Assembly (NCBI RefSeq): GCF_023100845.1
Contig: NZ_CP095864.1
Location: 1,302,001-1,366,000, forward strand
Origin: Gordonia sp. PP30
GTDB taxonomy: Bacteria > Actinomycetota > Actinomycetes > Mycobacteriales > Mycobacteriaceae
Length of the DNA stretch: 64,000 nucleotides
Direction: 5' to 3'
Shown here: piece by piece, positions 53,250-62,336 of the stretch
Numbering within the stretch: position 1 is the first letter of the stretch
Layout of the letters: each line of letters opens with the position of its first letter
The notes under the pieces: generated by a model
What the model saw: only the letters and a program-made list of their open reading frames with translations
The model's database searches: none
Told to the model about the DNA's origin: nothing
Translations under genes and position numbers: made by a program

Positions 53250-53684
53250 TTAGGAGCTGCTGCCGAAGGTGAGGAGGGCATAGGTGCCGAGCACGAGCAC
53301 CAGGATCACCGAGATCGCCAGGAGGAAGTTGAGCCAGAAGCGGGTCTTGTCGTTCCGCGAGTAGTCGGCGATCACGGTGCGCAGGCCGTTGGCGCCGTGC
53401 AACTCGGCCAGCCACAGCATCAGCAGGTCCCAGATCTGCCAGAACGGCTGGCGCCAGCGCTCGAGGACGAAGGCGGCGTCGATCCGGTGCACACCATCGC
53501 TCCACGCCAGCATGATGAAGATGTGGCCGATGGCCAGGATGACCAGGAACATGCCCGAGAAGCGCATGAACAGCCATGCCCACTTCTCGAAGTTGGTCCG
53601 GGACAGACCGCGCGGCGCACGGGGAGCGTCGAGGCTCGGCGGGCGGTCGTAGTCGGTGATGATGGTCTTGGCTTCAACAGTCAT
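53250..53684 (-). CDS. sdhD: succinate dehydrogenase membrane subunit D
   Basis: This 144-residue subunit from ATG 53684 has GGGAGC upstream; GTG 53693 would add three residues. Three membrane helices are visible (WLFMRFSGMFLVILAIGHIF, the segment near WDLLMLWLAELHG, and WLNFLLAISVILVLVLGTY). IGHIF may supply the second haem or quinone-site His. It lies between sdhC and sdhA. Confidence 0.92.
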   Translation of the reverse strand: MTVEAKTIITDYDRPPSLDAPRAPRGLSRTNFEKWAWLFMRFSGMFLVILAIGHIFIMLAWSDGVHRIDAAFVLERWRQPFWQIWDLLMLWLAELHGANGLRTVIADYSRNDKTRFWLNFLLAISVILVLVLGTYALLTFGSSS

Positions 53685-53699
53685 GTCTGTCACCGCTCC

Positions 53700-54107
53700 C
53701 TAGAAGGTGTGGACGATGAGGATCTGCAGCAGGCGGACGGCGCCGGCGATGAAGACCACCGCGAAGACCGTCATCGCGATCCACAGCATCTGCCGCTGGT
53801 ACTTGGGTCCGCTACCCCAGAAGTCGATGAGGATCACCCGGATACCGTTCAGCGCGTGGTACAGGACGCAGAAGACCAGGCCGATCTCCATCAGGCCGAT
53901 GTACCAGGTCTGGTAGGTGTGGATGATCTCCGTGTACGTGTTCTGGTTCACCCGGATCACCGCGGTGTCGAGCACGTGCACGAAGAGGAAGAAGAAGATC
54001 GAGACGCCCGTGATGCGCTGGAGCACCCAGGCCCACATCCCGGGGTCTCCGCGGTACAGGGAGCGTTTGCGCACCGGATCCGGTGCAACCTCGGTGGGGG
54101 TGCTCAT
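53700..54107 (-). CDS. sdhC: succinate dehydrogenase cytochrome b556 subunit C
   Basis: This 135-residue membrane subunit is the first gene of sdhCDAB. WVLQRITGVSIFFFLFVHVL is the family's first helix with the quinone-site Ser/Arg region, and CVLYHALNGIRVILIDF carries the haem-ligand His. Three helices are present. The upstream region holds an IdeR-like box near the divergent cdd gene. Confidence 0.95.
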   Translation of the reverse strand: MSTPTEVAPDPVRKRSLYRGDPGMWAWVLQRITGVSIFFFLFVHVLDTAVIRVNQNTYTEIIHTYQTWYIGLMEIGLVFCVLYHALNGIRVILIDFWGSGPKYQRQMLWIAMTVFAVVFIAGAVRLLQILIVHTF

Positions 54108-54255
54108 CGCGTTCTACGCCTCCAGAGTGTCGACTTTTCTGCGGGCCGGGTGGCGCGTCGGAACGGCCGAAGGACCCAATGACTCTTGACTTTAAACCCC
54201 TGCTGAGGGTTGTCATAAATGACCGTGACAAAGTGACCCGAAACGCACCTGAACA

Positions 54256-54274
54256 TTAGGTATGCCTTACCTTT
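54256..54274. promoter_or_regulatory. IdeR/DtxR-type iron box between sdhC and cdd
   Basis: TTAGGTATGCCTTACCTTT matches the iron-box consensus TTAGGTTAGGCTAACCTAA at 13-14 of 19 positions, including both TAGGT/ACCT cores. It is 148 bp upstream of sdhC and 26 bp before the cdd start. Iron control of the iron-rich Sdh complex would make sense, but the site could also act on cdd. Confidence 0.5.
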
Positions 54275-54300
54275 TCGTTCCGGGCTAATGGAGAGTGGCC

Positions 54301-54711
54301 ATGACGACTGAAATCGACTTCGACGCCTTGCGTGCCGCCGCGCGGGACGTGATGACCAGGGCTTACGCCCCCTATTCGGGCTTTCCGGTCGGGGCGGCCG
54401 GCATCGGATCGCAGAGCCGCATCGTCGCCGGATGCAATGTGGAGAATGTCTCATACGGGCTCGGTGTGTGCGCGGAAGTGGCGATGGTCGCGGTGGCCGT
54501 TTCGTCCGGTGTTCGACGCCTCCGCGCGGTCTCGGTCTGCGACCCGGACGGCCGGGTGCTGCTGCCCTGCGGGCGGTGCCGTCAGGTGCTGCTCGAGTTC
54601 GGCGGACCGGGCCTCGTCGTCGACACTCCGGCCGGTCCGCGGGCGCTCGCCGAACTCCTGCCCGAGGCGTTCGGTCCGGCCGATCTCGAGCGCGCGGACG
54701 GCCGGAAATGA
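54301..54711 (+). CDS. cdd: cytidine deaminase
   Basis: This 136-residue tetrameric-type enzyme deaminates cytidine and deoxycytidine. It starts at ATG 54301 behind GGAGAG. The zinc site is Cys in GVCAEVAM with the catalytic Glu, plus the pair in LPCGRCRQVLLEF; AYAPYSGFPVGAA is the substrate motif. The stop overlaps the deoA start by ATGA, so the two pyrimidine-salvage genes are coupled. Confidence 0.96.
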   Translation: MTTEIDFDALRAAARDVMTRAYAPYSGFPVGAAGIGSQSRIVAGCNVENVSYGLGVCAEVAMVAVAVSSGVRRLRAVSVCDPDGRVLLPCGRCRQVLLEFGGPGLVVDTPAGPRALAELLPEAFGPADLERADGRK

Positions 54712-56033
54712 CGGCCGCGACAGATCCGGTCAGCGTGATCGGCGCCAAACGCGACGGCGGGGAACTGACCACCGGGCAGATCGACGCCGTCGTCGCCGGA
54801 TTCACCGCGGGCACGGTGGCGCCGGAACAGATGTCGGCGCTGGCGATGGCGATCGTGTGGCGCGGCATGAGCCGCCGGGAGATCGCCGACTGGACCGCGG
54901 CGATGATCGCGTCGGGGCGACGGATGGACCTGTCCGGACTCGCTCGCGGCGGGCGGGCGCTGCGAACCGTCGACAAGCACTCCACCGGCGGGGTCGGGGA
55001 CAAGATCACCCTGCCGCTCACCCCGCTGGTCGCGTCGTACGGGCTCGCGGTGCCCCAGCTGTCCGGCCGCGGCCTCGGACACACCGGCGGGACGCTCGAC
55101 AAGCTCGAGGCGATTCCCGGGTGGTCGGCGTCGGTGACGCCGGCCCGGCTGCGCGCGCAGCTCATCGAGGTGGGCGCGGTGATCTGTGCGGCGTCCGACG
55201 ACCTGGCCCCCGCCGACCGGGCGCTCTACGCCCTGCGGGACGTGACCGGAACCGTCGCGTCGATCCCGCTGATCGCGGCGTCGATCATGAGCAAGAAGAT
55301 TGCCGAGGGCACCGGTGCGCTGGTGCTCGACGTGAAGGTCGGGTCGGGGGCGTTCATGACGACGTACGACGCCGCCGCCGAGCTGGCACGGGTGATGGTC
55401 GAACTCGGCTCGGACGCCGGGGTGCGCACTCGTGCGCTGCTCACGGACATGTCGTCGCCGCTGGGCCGGTCCGCGGGCAACGCGCTGGAGGTGGCCGAGG
55501 CGGTCGAGGTACTGGCCGGTGGCGGGCCGCGCGACGTCGTCGAACTGACCCTCGCGCTGGCCCGCGAGATGCTCGCCGCCGGCGGTCTGCCCGACGTCGA
55601 TCCGGCGGAGCACCTGGCCGGCGGTCAGGCGATGGACGTCTGGCGCGCGATGATCGCCGCGCAGGGTGGAGATCCGGGCGCGCCGTTGCCGCGCGCCGCC
55701 GAGATCTGCTCGGTGGCGGCGCCGTCGTCCGGCTTTCTCACGCGACTCGATGCGCTCGCCGTCGGCCTGGCCGCCTGGGAACTGGGCGCGGGCCGGTCGG
55801 TGCCGGGGGCGGCGGTGTCGCCGAGCGCCGGCGTGACGTGGCACGCCGCGGTCGGTGATCGGGTGAGCGAGGGGGCGCCGCTGCTGACCCTGCACGCCGA
55901 CGATCCGGCTCGTTTCGACCGCGCTCTCGCACGGCTGGACGGCGCCTACGAGGTCGCGTCGGACGCGCCGGCCGGACTGCCGCCGGTGGACCGGGTGATC
56001 GGGCGCGTCGATCCCTCTCCGGCGTCCGGCTGA
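54708..56033 (+). CDS. deoA: thymidine phosphorylase
   Basis: This 441-residue enzyme cleaves thymidine and deoxyuridine with phosphate to the free base and deoxyribose-1-phosphate. VDKHSTGGVGDKITLPL is the phosphate-binding loop and SGRGLGHTGGTLDKLEAIPG is the family signature. SIMSKKIAEGTGALVLDVKVG also fits. It is the second gene of the cdd-deoA unit, and a strong hairpin follows the stop. Confidence 0.96.
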   Translation: MTAATDPVSVIGAKRDGGELTTGQIDAVVAGFTAGTVAPEQMSALAMAIVWRGMSRREIADWTAAMIASGRRMDLSGLARGGRALRTVDKHSTGGVGDKITLPLTPLVASYGLAVPQLSGRGLGHTGGTLDKLEAIPGWSASVTPARLRAQLIEVGAVICAASDDLAPADRALYALRDVTGTVASIPLIAASIMSKKIAEGTGALVLDVKVGSGAFMTTYDAAAELARVMVELGSDAGVRTRALLTDMSSPLGRSAGNALEVAEAVEVLAGGGPRDVVELTLALAREMLAAGGLPDVDPAEHLAGGQAMDVWRAMIAAQGGDPGAPLPRAAEICSVAAPSSGFLTRLDALAVGLAAWELGAGRSVPGAAVSPSAGVTWHAAVGDRVSEGAPLLTLHADDPARFDRALARLDGAYEVASDAPAGLPPVDRVIGRVDPSPASG

Positions 56034-56037
56034 CGCA

Positions 56038-56068
56038 GCGGATCCGCGCGCCCGGCGCGCCGATCCGC
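56038..56068 (+). terminator. GC-rich hairpin terminator after deoA
   Basis: GCGGATC at 56038-56044 pairs with GATCCGC at 56062-56068, and inside it GCGCGC (56046-56051) pairs with GCGCGC (56055-56060). This gives a 13-bp stem with one C-C mismatch and a three-base loop, starting 5 bp after the stop. There is no U-tract, as is common in high-GC actinobacteria. Confidence 0.7.
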
Positions 56069-56132
56069 TGATCGGACCCCGGCCCCGCGCGGATCCGCGG
56101 AAGATCGCGGCGCGCGGCCGGCGGCGCGGGGC

Positions 56133-56138
56133 TACCGT
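56133..56138 (+). promoter_or_regulatory. -10-like hexamer, leaderless start of the oxidoreductase gene
   Basis: TACCGT within GGCTACCGTGG ends seven bases before ATG 56146. The same block GGCTACCGTGG stands in front of add at 61178. Confidence 0.5.
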
Positions 56139-56145
56139 GGCTTCC

Positions 56146-57168
56146 ATGACCTCCGGCACCACCGACAACCGCATCCGGCTCGGCTACCAGATCCCCAACT
56201 TCACCTACCCCGATCCGCTGCACGGCGTCCGCGGGCCGGACTCGGACATCTTCCCGTCGGTGCTCGCCCAGGCGCGGGACGCGCAGGACTCCGGCTTCGA
56301 CACGGTGTTCGTGATGGACCACTTCTTCCAGCTGCCGGGCATCGGCGCGTTCGACGAGCCGATGCTGGAGGCCTACACGGCGCTCGGCGCGCTCGCCACG
56401 GGGACGTCGTCGATCAAGCTGTCGACGCTGGTCAGCGGAAACACCTACCGGAATCCGGCGCTGCTGGCCAAGGCCGTCACCACCCTTGACGCGGTGAGCG
56501 GCGGCCGCGCCGTGCTCGGGATCGGCGCGGGCTGGTTCGAGCGCGAGCACGACGCGATGGGCTACGAGTTCGGGACCTTCACCGACCGGTTCGCCAAGCT
56601 TTCGGAGGCGCTGACGATCATCGAACCGATGCTGCGTGGCGGGCGGCCCGAGGTGGACGGCGAGTACTACTCGTCGCACGGGGCGTTCGCGAGCCCGCTG
56701 GTGCGGACCGATCTGCCGATCATGCTCGGCGGGGCGGGCGAGAAGAAGACTTTCGCGCTCGCCGCCCGCTACGCCGACCACATCAACATGAACTGCTCGC
56801 CCGACGAGATCCCCCGCAAGCTCGACGCGCTCGCCGCCCGCTGCGAGGAGGCGGGCCGCGACCGGTCGACGCTGGAGACCAGCCTGCTCGGCTTCGTGAT
56901 GATGGACGAGGACGGCGACGTCGCCCGGGCGATGGTGGGCGAATATCTCCGCAAGCTCGGCACCGACCCGGCCACGCTCGACGACGAGACCTTCGCGCGC
57001 GCCACCGCGCGCATGTTCGTCGGCACGCCCGACGACGTCGCCGAGCAGATTCAGACCCGGGTCCTCGACCGCGGGCTGGACGGGATCGTGTTCAACATGG
57101 TCGCGAACGGCCATGTTCCGGGGATGGTGCGCCTCGCGGGCGAGACCCTGGCTCCGCTGTTCAGGTAG
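56146..57168 (+). CDS. LLM-class F420-dependent oxidoreductase
   Basis: This is a 340-residue luciferase-like barrel protein from ATG 56146; GTG 56137 is in frame but overlaps the promoter hexamer. VFVMDHFFQLPGIG is the N-terminal cofactor/substrate motif. STLVSGNTYRNPALLAKAVT and LDAVSGGRAVLGIGAGWFEREH are the core signatures of the F420-dependent LLM group. The substrate is unknown. It ends convergent with the next gene, with an 8-bp overlap. Confidence 0.9.
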   Translation: MTSGTTDNRIRLGYQIPNFTYPDPLHGVRGPDSDIFPSVLAQARDAQDSGFDTVFVMDHFFQLPGIGAFDEPMLEAYTALGALATGTSSIKLSTLVSGNTYRNPALLAKAVTTLDAVSGGRAVLGIGAGWFEREHDAMGYEFGTFTDRFAKLSEALTIIEPMLRGGRPEVDGEYYSSHGAFASPLVRTDLPIMLGGAGEKKTFALAARYADHINMNCSPDEIPRKLDALAARCEEAGRDRSTLETSLLGFVMMDEDGDVARAMVGEYLRKLGTDPATLDDETFARATARMFVGTPDDVAEQIQTRVLDRGLDGIVFNMVANGHVPGMVRLAGETLAPLFR

Positions 57169-57925
57169 GCGGCCTTCCGCGGAGCGTGCGGAAGTAGTAG
57201 ATCGCGACCAGTCCGCTGAGGGGAAGGGCGACGAGCAGACCGACGCCCAGCAGGAACAGCCCGGCGAGGATCAGACCGATACCGAGTAGCCCGGCGACGA
57301 TCGTCTGACCCGGATACCTGACGGCCAGGAGTAGACCGTCGCCGACGGCGGCGAGCACAGGCGCGCCGCGCCGGTCCGCGATGGCGTATGGCATCCACGC
57401 GGCCAGTAGTGCGACGATGATCTCGATGGCCACGTAGAGCCAGGTCAGGCCGAGAAGCTTGCTGACCACGAGTTCGTCGGCGATCGACAGCCCGGTGCCG
57501 GCGAGCGAGAAGAGAAGGATCGGCCAGAAGGAGACGGCGCGGAAGAAGTCGGCGAGGTGCGGCCGTCGCCCGTCCGCGATCACCAGCAGGCCATGCACCG
57601 CGCACGAGGTGAGGAGGGCCGACGGGATGACGAAGAAGAGTTGTTCGATGTAGGGCGCCGTATCGACGAACCGGAGATACGTGAACACCGCGGCCATATA
57701 GTCGCCGCCGCCGGCGGCGGCCTCCAGCGCGCGGTGATTCAGGTGGCCGGTCAACATATCTTCAGCCCATTGCAGTGCGACGACCACCCAGACCAGGACG
57801 AGCAGCCACAGTGCGGTCGCGCCGGCGAGAACCGCCGGAGTCTCGCGGAAACGGGTCCACGACCAGCGCAGCGCTGCGCGCGCGGAGACGACCGTGGATG
57901 TCGCCGGCCGGGGAACATCGTTCAT
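57161..57925 (-). CDS. six-helix membrane protein, paralogue of the upstream gene
   Basis: This 254-residue protein from ATG 57925 has about six membrane helices and opens with SARAALRWSWTRFRETPAV, followed by LAGATALWLLVLVWVVV. The upstream gene has the equivalent LSGALRWAWTRWRTSAGVFA and GATALWAAGLVV, and both end in a helix followed by IYYFR or IYLYR. They are therefore tandem paralogues coupled by ATGA. The pattern resembles integral membrane proteins seen beside ESX or cell-envelope genes in this lineage, but the function is unknown. Confidence 0.82.
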   Translation of the reverse strand: MNDVPRPATSTVVSARAALRWSWTRFRETPAVLAGATALWLLVLVWVVVALQWAEDMLTGHLNHRALEAAAGGGDYMAAVFTYLRFVDTAPYIEQLFFVIPSALLTSCAVHGLLVIADGRRPHLADFFRAVSFWPILLFSLAGTGLSIADELVVSKLLGLTWLYVAIEIIVALLAAWMPYAIADRRGAPVLAAVGDGLLLAVRYPGQTIVAGLLGIGLILAGLFLLGVGLLVALPLSGLVAIYYFRTLRGRPPT

Positions 57926-58707
57926 GGTTGCGTCACGTCGTCCGTGCCGGTCAGCGGGTGCCCGCTGAAGGCTCGGTACAGGTAGATCGTCGTGAGGGTG
58001 GCGAGCGGGACGGTCACCAGCAGGCCGACCAGGATCGCCGCGGCGCCGAGGGCGATGGACACCGCCCACACGAGGGCGGTCAGGAAGGTGGCCCCCGGGC
58101 GGGCGAGCGCCAGTACCGCTCCCTCGTGCAGTCCGGCGATCGCGGAGGGCTGTGGCCGGTCCACGGCCGCGAGGGGAGCCCAGGCGAAGAGATACACGAT
58201 GATCACCTCGAGGATGGTGGCGAGCCAGGGCGCGTCGAGGTAGGAGGCGACGATGACGTCGATCACCGAATACACGACGACGAAGACCAGTGCGACGAGC
58301 AGGACCGATCCGGCCGCGAGAGGCCGGAAGAAGTCGCCGAGTTCGGGTCGCTGGCCCTCGGCGATCGCGACCGTCGGCCGCAGCCAGCACGATGCGGCGA
58401 CCGCCAAGAGGGCCATCCAGGCCAGGTAGACCGCGTAGCCGGCGACCGCCCAATAGGTGCTGCCCTCGTCGAACGACTCGTCCGGTGCGATCGACATGAG
58501 ATTGAATGCGACCTGCACGATCGCGCTGATCACCCAGGAGACGCCGACGCCGGTCACGACGAGTCCGGCCGCCCACAGCGCCGTCGCTCCCGCGAAGACA
58601 CCCGCCGACGTTCGCCATCTGGTCCATGCCCACCGCAGGGCCCCGGAGAGCGACACTCGGGTGGGATCAGGTCTGGATTCCCCGATTTCGGTCACGGGGG
58701 ACATCAT
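57922..58707 (-). CDS. six-helix membrane protein, first of a paralogous pair
   Basis: This is a 261-residue protein from ATG 58707 (or ATG 58704). The longer open frame upstream of it (to 58920) is polar and low in helix content, so I prefer the short form. About six membrane helices are visible (for example VFAGATALWAAGLVVTGVGV and GSVLLVALVFVVVYSVIDVIV), and short polar loops carry RPELGDFF and DRPQPSAIAG. The second gene has DGRRPHLADFF and DRRGAPVLAAVG at the same places. The two probably form a complex. Confidence 0.8.
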   Translation of the reverse strand: MMSPVTEIGESRPDPTRVSLSGALRWAWTRWRTSAGVFAGATALWAAGLVVTGVGVSWVISAIVQVAFNLMSIAPDESFDEGSTYWAVAGYAVYLAWMALLAVAASCWLRPTVAIAEGQRPELGDFFRPLAAGSVLLVALVFVVVYSVIDVIVASYLDAPWLATILEVIIVYLFAWAPLAAVDRPQPSAIAGLHEGAVLALARPGATFLTALVWAVSIALGAAAILVGLLVTVPLATLTTIYLYRAFSGHPLTGTDDVTQP

Positions 58708-58920
58708 TCCGTTCGGTTTGATATGCGACGACACCGGCCCCGAGCCGGGGCGCTCGCGAATGACGTGTCGTATTCGAACATCTTCGACGTCGAGGTCCAT
58801 GATCGGCCTCCCAATTCGCTGCGGCGTGCCCTGGATGTTTGTCTGATCTGCGGCGAGAAGTGTGGTCGTAAACAGCAGATACTCTTGATCCAGGCCGCAA
58901 GAACCGATAGTGGCGCACAC

Positions 58921-58971
58921 TAGAATGTGTGAGTAGCATGAATCATATAGTCATCGAACACAGATAGTTCG
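58921..58971 (+). promoter_or_regulatory. promoter region of the second DUF222/HNH gene
   Basis: TAGAAT at 58921-58926 and TATAGT at 58946-58951 are good -10 hexamers, and AAGGGGG at 58975 is a Shine-Dalgarno for GTG 58991. An interrupted palindrome TCGAAC-N7-GTTCG at 58954-58971 recalls an SOS box but has three extra central bases. Confidence 0.45.
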
Positions 58972-58990
58972 GGGCAAGGGGGTGAGACCG

Positions 58991-61027
58991 GTGACCGATG
59001 TATTCGCCGCCCGCTGGACGGCTATGGACTTCACTCCGGCCGGGATGGTCGCCCCCGACGCCGCTGACGATGAGAAGACGCAGTGTCGCGAGTGGATCGT
59101 GTATGCCGAGGCGGCGTGGCGGGGTCAGGCGTTCCTGTATTGGCAGCAGATCCATGCGATCGGCCAGTTCCTCGACATCACCCTCGCCGCACTCGATGAC
59201 CGGGTGTGCGGCGGGGAAGAGCAGAAGGACTTGTTCGATCCGTACACGCAGGCCGTGGAGGTGTTCGCGATCGTGTTCGCCGGGAACCGGCGCGCTGCCC
59301 GGACTCTGGTCGGCGTCGCGATCGCCGCGTCAGAGCGTCTCCCGAAGACGGCGGACCTGTTGCGGGAGGCTGTGATCTCGCCGGAGATGTTCGTGACGGT
59401 GGTCGACCGCACCGACATCGTTGATGAGCGCGGCGTGATGGAGCGGGTCGATGACGACCTCGCCACGGCCCTGGCTCGGGCGGGGCATGTCTCGGTGAAG
59501 GCGGCCGGGCAGATCGCCGACCGGATCGCCACCACCCATGACGCCGAGGCGAGCCGGAAACGACACGAGAAGGCACAGCGCCGGAAGAATGTCACCCGGC
59601 GCGACTACGCGGAAGGGCTGGGCGGGATTCATGTCACCGCTGACGCCGAGGAGACTCGCCTGGCCTATGAGGCGGTGGAGGCGATGGTCGCCGGGGTCTG
59701 CCCGAATGACCCCCGCACCATGGGGGCGCGGCGGTCGGCGGCGGCGATCGCGTGTCTACGGGGATTACCGTTCACCTGTGCCTGCCCGGACAAGACCACC
59801 TGCACCGCGACCCTGACCGACGCGCAGATTTCTGAGCGGCAGGCACGGATCATCGTGCACGCGGTGTGCCGCAAGTCCACCCTGACCGGGCAGGACGATC
59901 AGCCCGGGTTCCTCGATGGTCACGGCCCGATCAGCGCCGACCATGCCCGCGACCTCACCCGCCGCCCCGACGCACTGGTGCGGGACCTCGACCTGGACAA
60001 ACTCCTGACCCCACACTCGGCGGCAACAGCAACAGCAACGGCAACGGCAGCGGGGCCTGACGCGTCTTCCCGCCGATCGAGTGGACTCCATGCTGGTCGA
60101 GGTCTCGATACGATGGCCGGGTCCGTGGCGACCGGTGACAACCCGGCCGGCACCGCGGCCCAGCACGGCGCGGACACCGAGGCCACTGGCAGCCCCGGTC
60201 CCGCGGCCGAGATCCGGCCACCCGACGAGCACAAGCACGAGCACGACCACGGCGACGAGCAGGTTGACGGTCACGACCACGCTGATGGCGCGGGCCGTGC
60301 AGGTTCCGGCCGCGCCACCGATTCCGGCGCGGCGGAGTCGAGCAGCACCGCCACCGACGAACAACACCGAGACACCACCAACAGCACCGATAGCACCGAT
60401 AGCACCGGAGACGACAGCGGTGCCCACGGCGCGGCTCCGGCCGCGTTCCTGACCGGCGGCGCCCAGCCCGGCGACCCCTACCGGCCGACCGCGGCCCTGG
60501 ACGTCCTGGTCCGCGCCCTGTTCGGCACGTGCACGATCCCGGGCTGTCACCAGCCGGCGTGGCGCTGCGAGTTGGATCACTGCGAGGAATACGACCAGGT
60601 GTGCCCGGCCTCGGGCGGCTCGACCTGTTTGTGCAATGTCAACCCCAAGTGTCAGCGTCATCGCCTCCTGAAAACCCGCCTCGGCGCGTCGAACCCCGCA
60701 GACGGGTGGGTCGATGAGCAGTGGATCGACGACGACGGCACCGTCTGGACCGCGATCACCGTCCACGGCATGACGTTCGAGACCCGCGCACCGAACCAGT
60801 GGCTGTTCCCCCAGCTCACCGGGGTGAGGTGTGCCCACCAGTCCCAAGCACCACCCGAACCCGGCCCACACGTACCGGCAGGCCCCGGGAACGAGGGCGG
60901 ATACACACCCAGGGGCGGTCTGCGGGCGGCCACCGCCTACAAACACGCCTGGCGCCGCACCGAACGCACCCGCCTGCGCCGAGAACACGCACGCGCCGCC
61001 GAGGCCGCCGGACCACCACCGTTCTGA
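58991..61027 (+). CDS. DUF222 / HNH endonuclease-domain protein with long repetitive insert
   Basis: This is a 678-residue 13E12-family protein starting at GTG 58991, nine bases after AAGGGGG. DUF222 occupies about 20-330. The HNH domain (about 509-560) has [20 protein letters not shown] and [14 protein letters not shown], with the His, Asn and His residues intact. Between them lies about 170 residues of low complexity: Ala-Thr repeats, a REP-derived segment, a His/Asp stretch ([20 protein letters not shown]) and Ser-Thr-Asp repeats. The gene at 26452 lacks this insert. The His-rich part could bind metal or be neutral filler. Confidence 0.9.
   Translation: MTDVFAARWTAMDFTPAGMVAPDAADDEKTQCREWIVYAEAAWRGQAFLYWQQIHAIGQFLDITLAALDDRVCGGEEQKDLFDPYTQAVEVFAIVFAGNRRAARTLVGVAIAASERLPKTADLLREAVISPEMFVTVVDRTDIVDERGVMERVDDDLATALARAGHVSVKAAGQIADRIATTHDAEASRKRHEKAQRRKNVTRRDYAEGLGGIHVTADAEETRLAYEAVEAMVAGVCPNDPRTMGARRSAAAIACLRGLPFTCACPDKTTCTATLTDAQISERQARIIVHAVCRKSTLTGQDDQPGFLDGHGPISADHARDLTRRPDALVRDLDLDKLLTPHSAATATATATAAGPDASSRRSSGLHAGRGLDTMAGSVATGDNPAGTAAQHGADTEATGSPGPAAEIRPPDEHKHEHDHGDEQVDGHDHADGAGRAGSGRATDSGAAESSSTATDEQHRDTTNSTDSTDSTGDDSGAHGAAPAAFLTGGAQPGDPYRPTAALDVLVRALFGTCTIPGCHQPAWRCELDHCEEYDQVCPASGGSTCLCNVNPKCQRHRLLKTRLGASNPADGWVDEQWIDDDGTVWTAITVHGMTFETRAPNQWLFPQLTGVRCAHQSQAPPEPGPHVPAGPGNEGGYTPRGGLRAATAYKHAWRRTERTRLRREHARAAEAAGPPPF
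60023..60052 (+). repeat. hexamer microsatellite in the HNH gene
   Basis: Five units of GCAACA/GCAACG/GCAGCG follow each other and encode Ala-Thr or Ala-Ala dipeptides at the start of the low-complexity insert. Confidence 0.85.
60092..60112. repeat. REP-like segment inside the HNH gene
   Basis: TGGTCGAGGTCTCGATACG resembles the GTCGAG/GAGACC elements scattered through Gordonia-like genomes and partly matches the intergenic segment at 2667-2690. It is translated in frame. Confidence 0.45.
60384..60410 (+). repeat. 9-bp tandem repeat in the HNH gene
   Basis: Three units of AGCACCGAT (the last is AGCACCGGA) encode Ser-Thr-Asp, Ser-Thr-Asp, Ser-Thr-Gly near the end of the low-complexity insert. 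Confidence 0.85.
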
Positions 61028-61179
61028 CCGGCCCCGGCCAGAACGAGTGGCCTCGACTCCGCTCGACCGTCACCGTTCGGCGTGGCGGGGGAGCGTCGGG
61101 CCGGGGAACGGGCGGTGGCGCCCGGGTGGATATCACCGGACCTGCCGATGCGCGGCGGCCGGGGCCGGTCCGGCGCGGC

Positions 61180-61185
61180 TACCGT
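61180..61185 (+). promoter_or_regulatory. -10-like hexamer, leaderless start of add
   Basis: TACCGT ends six bases before ATG 61192 and sits in the same GGCTACCGTGG block as before the gene at 56146. There is no Shine-Dalgarno sequence. Confidence 0.5.
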
Positions 61186-61191
61186 GGGGCC

Positions 61192-62310
61192 ATGGCCATC
61201 CCCGAAGCGATCACCCTGGACTCCTGCCGACTCGCACCCAAGGTGCTTCTGCACGACCACCTCGACGGCGGGCTGCGGCCCTCGACCGTGCTGGACCTGG
61301 CCCGCGAGAACGGCTACGACGCCCTGCCCGCCGACGACTCCGACGCGCTCGCCACCTGGTTCGCCACGGCCGCCGACTCCGGCTCGCTGGAGACCTATCT
61401 GGAGACCTTCACGCACACCGTCGCCGTCATGCAGACCCCGCACTCGCTGACCCGGGTGGCCCGCGAATGCGCGGAGGACCTGTCGGCCGACGGGGTGGTG
61501 TACGCGGAGATCCGGTTCGCCCCGGAACTGCACACCGAGCGGGGGATGAGCCTCGACGAGGTGGTCGAGGCGGTGCTGCTCGGATTCGCCGAGGGCGAGG
61601 AACTGTCCCGCGACGCGGGGCGGCCGATCGTCGTGCGGTGCCTGCTGACCGCGATGCGGCATGCCGCGCGGTCGCGGGAGATCGCCGAGCTGGCAATCCG
61701 GTTCCGGGATCGCGGCGTGGTCGGATTCGACATCGCGGGGGCCGAAGCGGGCAACCCGCCGTCGCGGCATCTCGACGCGTTCGAGTACCTGCGGGGCGAG
61801 AACTCCCACTTCACCATCCACGCGGGTGAGGCGTTCGGGCTGCCGTCGATCCACGAGGCGATCGCCTTCTGCGGTGCCGACCGGCTCGGCCACGGCGTCC
61901 GCGTCATCGACGACATCACGCTGCCGCCGGGGTCGTCACCCGACCAGCACGACTACTCCGGTGCGGTGCTCGGACCGATCGCCGACTACGTGCGGGACAA
62001 GCGGATCCCGCTCGAACTGTGCCCGAGCAGCAACGTGCAGACCGGCGCGGTGGCGTCGATCGCCGAGCATCCCTTCAACGTGCTGGCCCGACTGCGCTTC
62101 CGGGTCACGGTGAACACCGACAACCGGCTGATGAGCAACACCACCATGAGCCGCGAGTTCACCGTGCTGCACGACGCCTTCGGCTACGGCTGGGCCGACT
62201 TCGAGCGGTTCACCGTCAACGCGATGAAGTCGGCGTTCCTGCACTTCGACCAGCGGCTCGCGCTGATCGACGACGTGATCAAGCCCGGGTACGCGGTGCT
62301 CCTCGGCTAA
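61192..62310 (+). CDS. add: adenosine deaminase
   Basis: This 372-residue zinc enzyme converts adenosine and deoxyadenosine to inosine and deoxyinosine. Zinc ligands are in LLHDHLDGG and [21 protein letters not shown] and [11 protein letters not shown] line the pocket; [14 protein letters not shown] carries the catalytic Asp. Start ATG 61192 is set by the -10 hexamer just upstream. The neighbour order add to Rv3311-like gene matches M. tuberculosis. Confidence 0.96.
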   Translation: MAIPEAITLDSCRLAPKVLLHDHLDGGLRPSTVLDLARENGYDALPADDSDALATWFATAADSGSLETYLETFTHTVAVMQTPHSLTRVARECAEDLSADGVVYAEIRFAPELHTERGMSLDEVVEAVLLGFAEGEELSRDAGRPIVVRCLLTAMRHAARSREIAELAIRFRDRGVVGFDIAGAEAGNPPSRHLDAFEYLRGENSHFTIHAGEAFGLPSIHEAIAFCGADRLGHGVRVIDDITLPPGSSPDQHDYSGAVLGPIADYVRDKRIPLELCPSSNVQTGAVASIAEHPFNVLARLRFRVTVNTDNRLMSNTTMSREFTVLHDAFGYGWADFERFTVNAMKSAFLHFDQRLALIDDVIKPGYAVLLG

Positions 62311-62336
62311 GCCGGCGACACTCCGCTCGATCGGGG

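Noticed and set aside
54212..54223. GTCATAAATGAC between sdhC and cdd as a GlxR/CRP site.
   Set aside because: It does not fit TGTGA-N6-TCACA; only 5-bp arms with a two-base centre.
58954..58971. TCGAAC-N7-GTTCG as a LexA box before the second HNH gene.
   Set aside because: The spacer is seven bases instead of four, which puts the half-sites on different faces; kept only as an interrupted palindrome.
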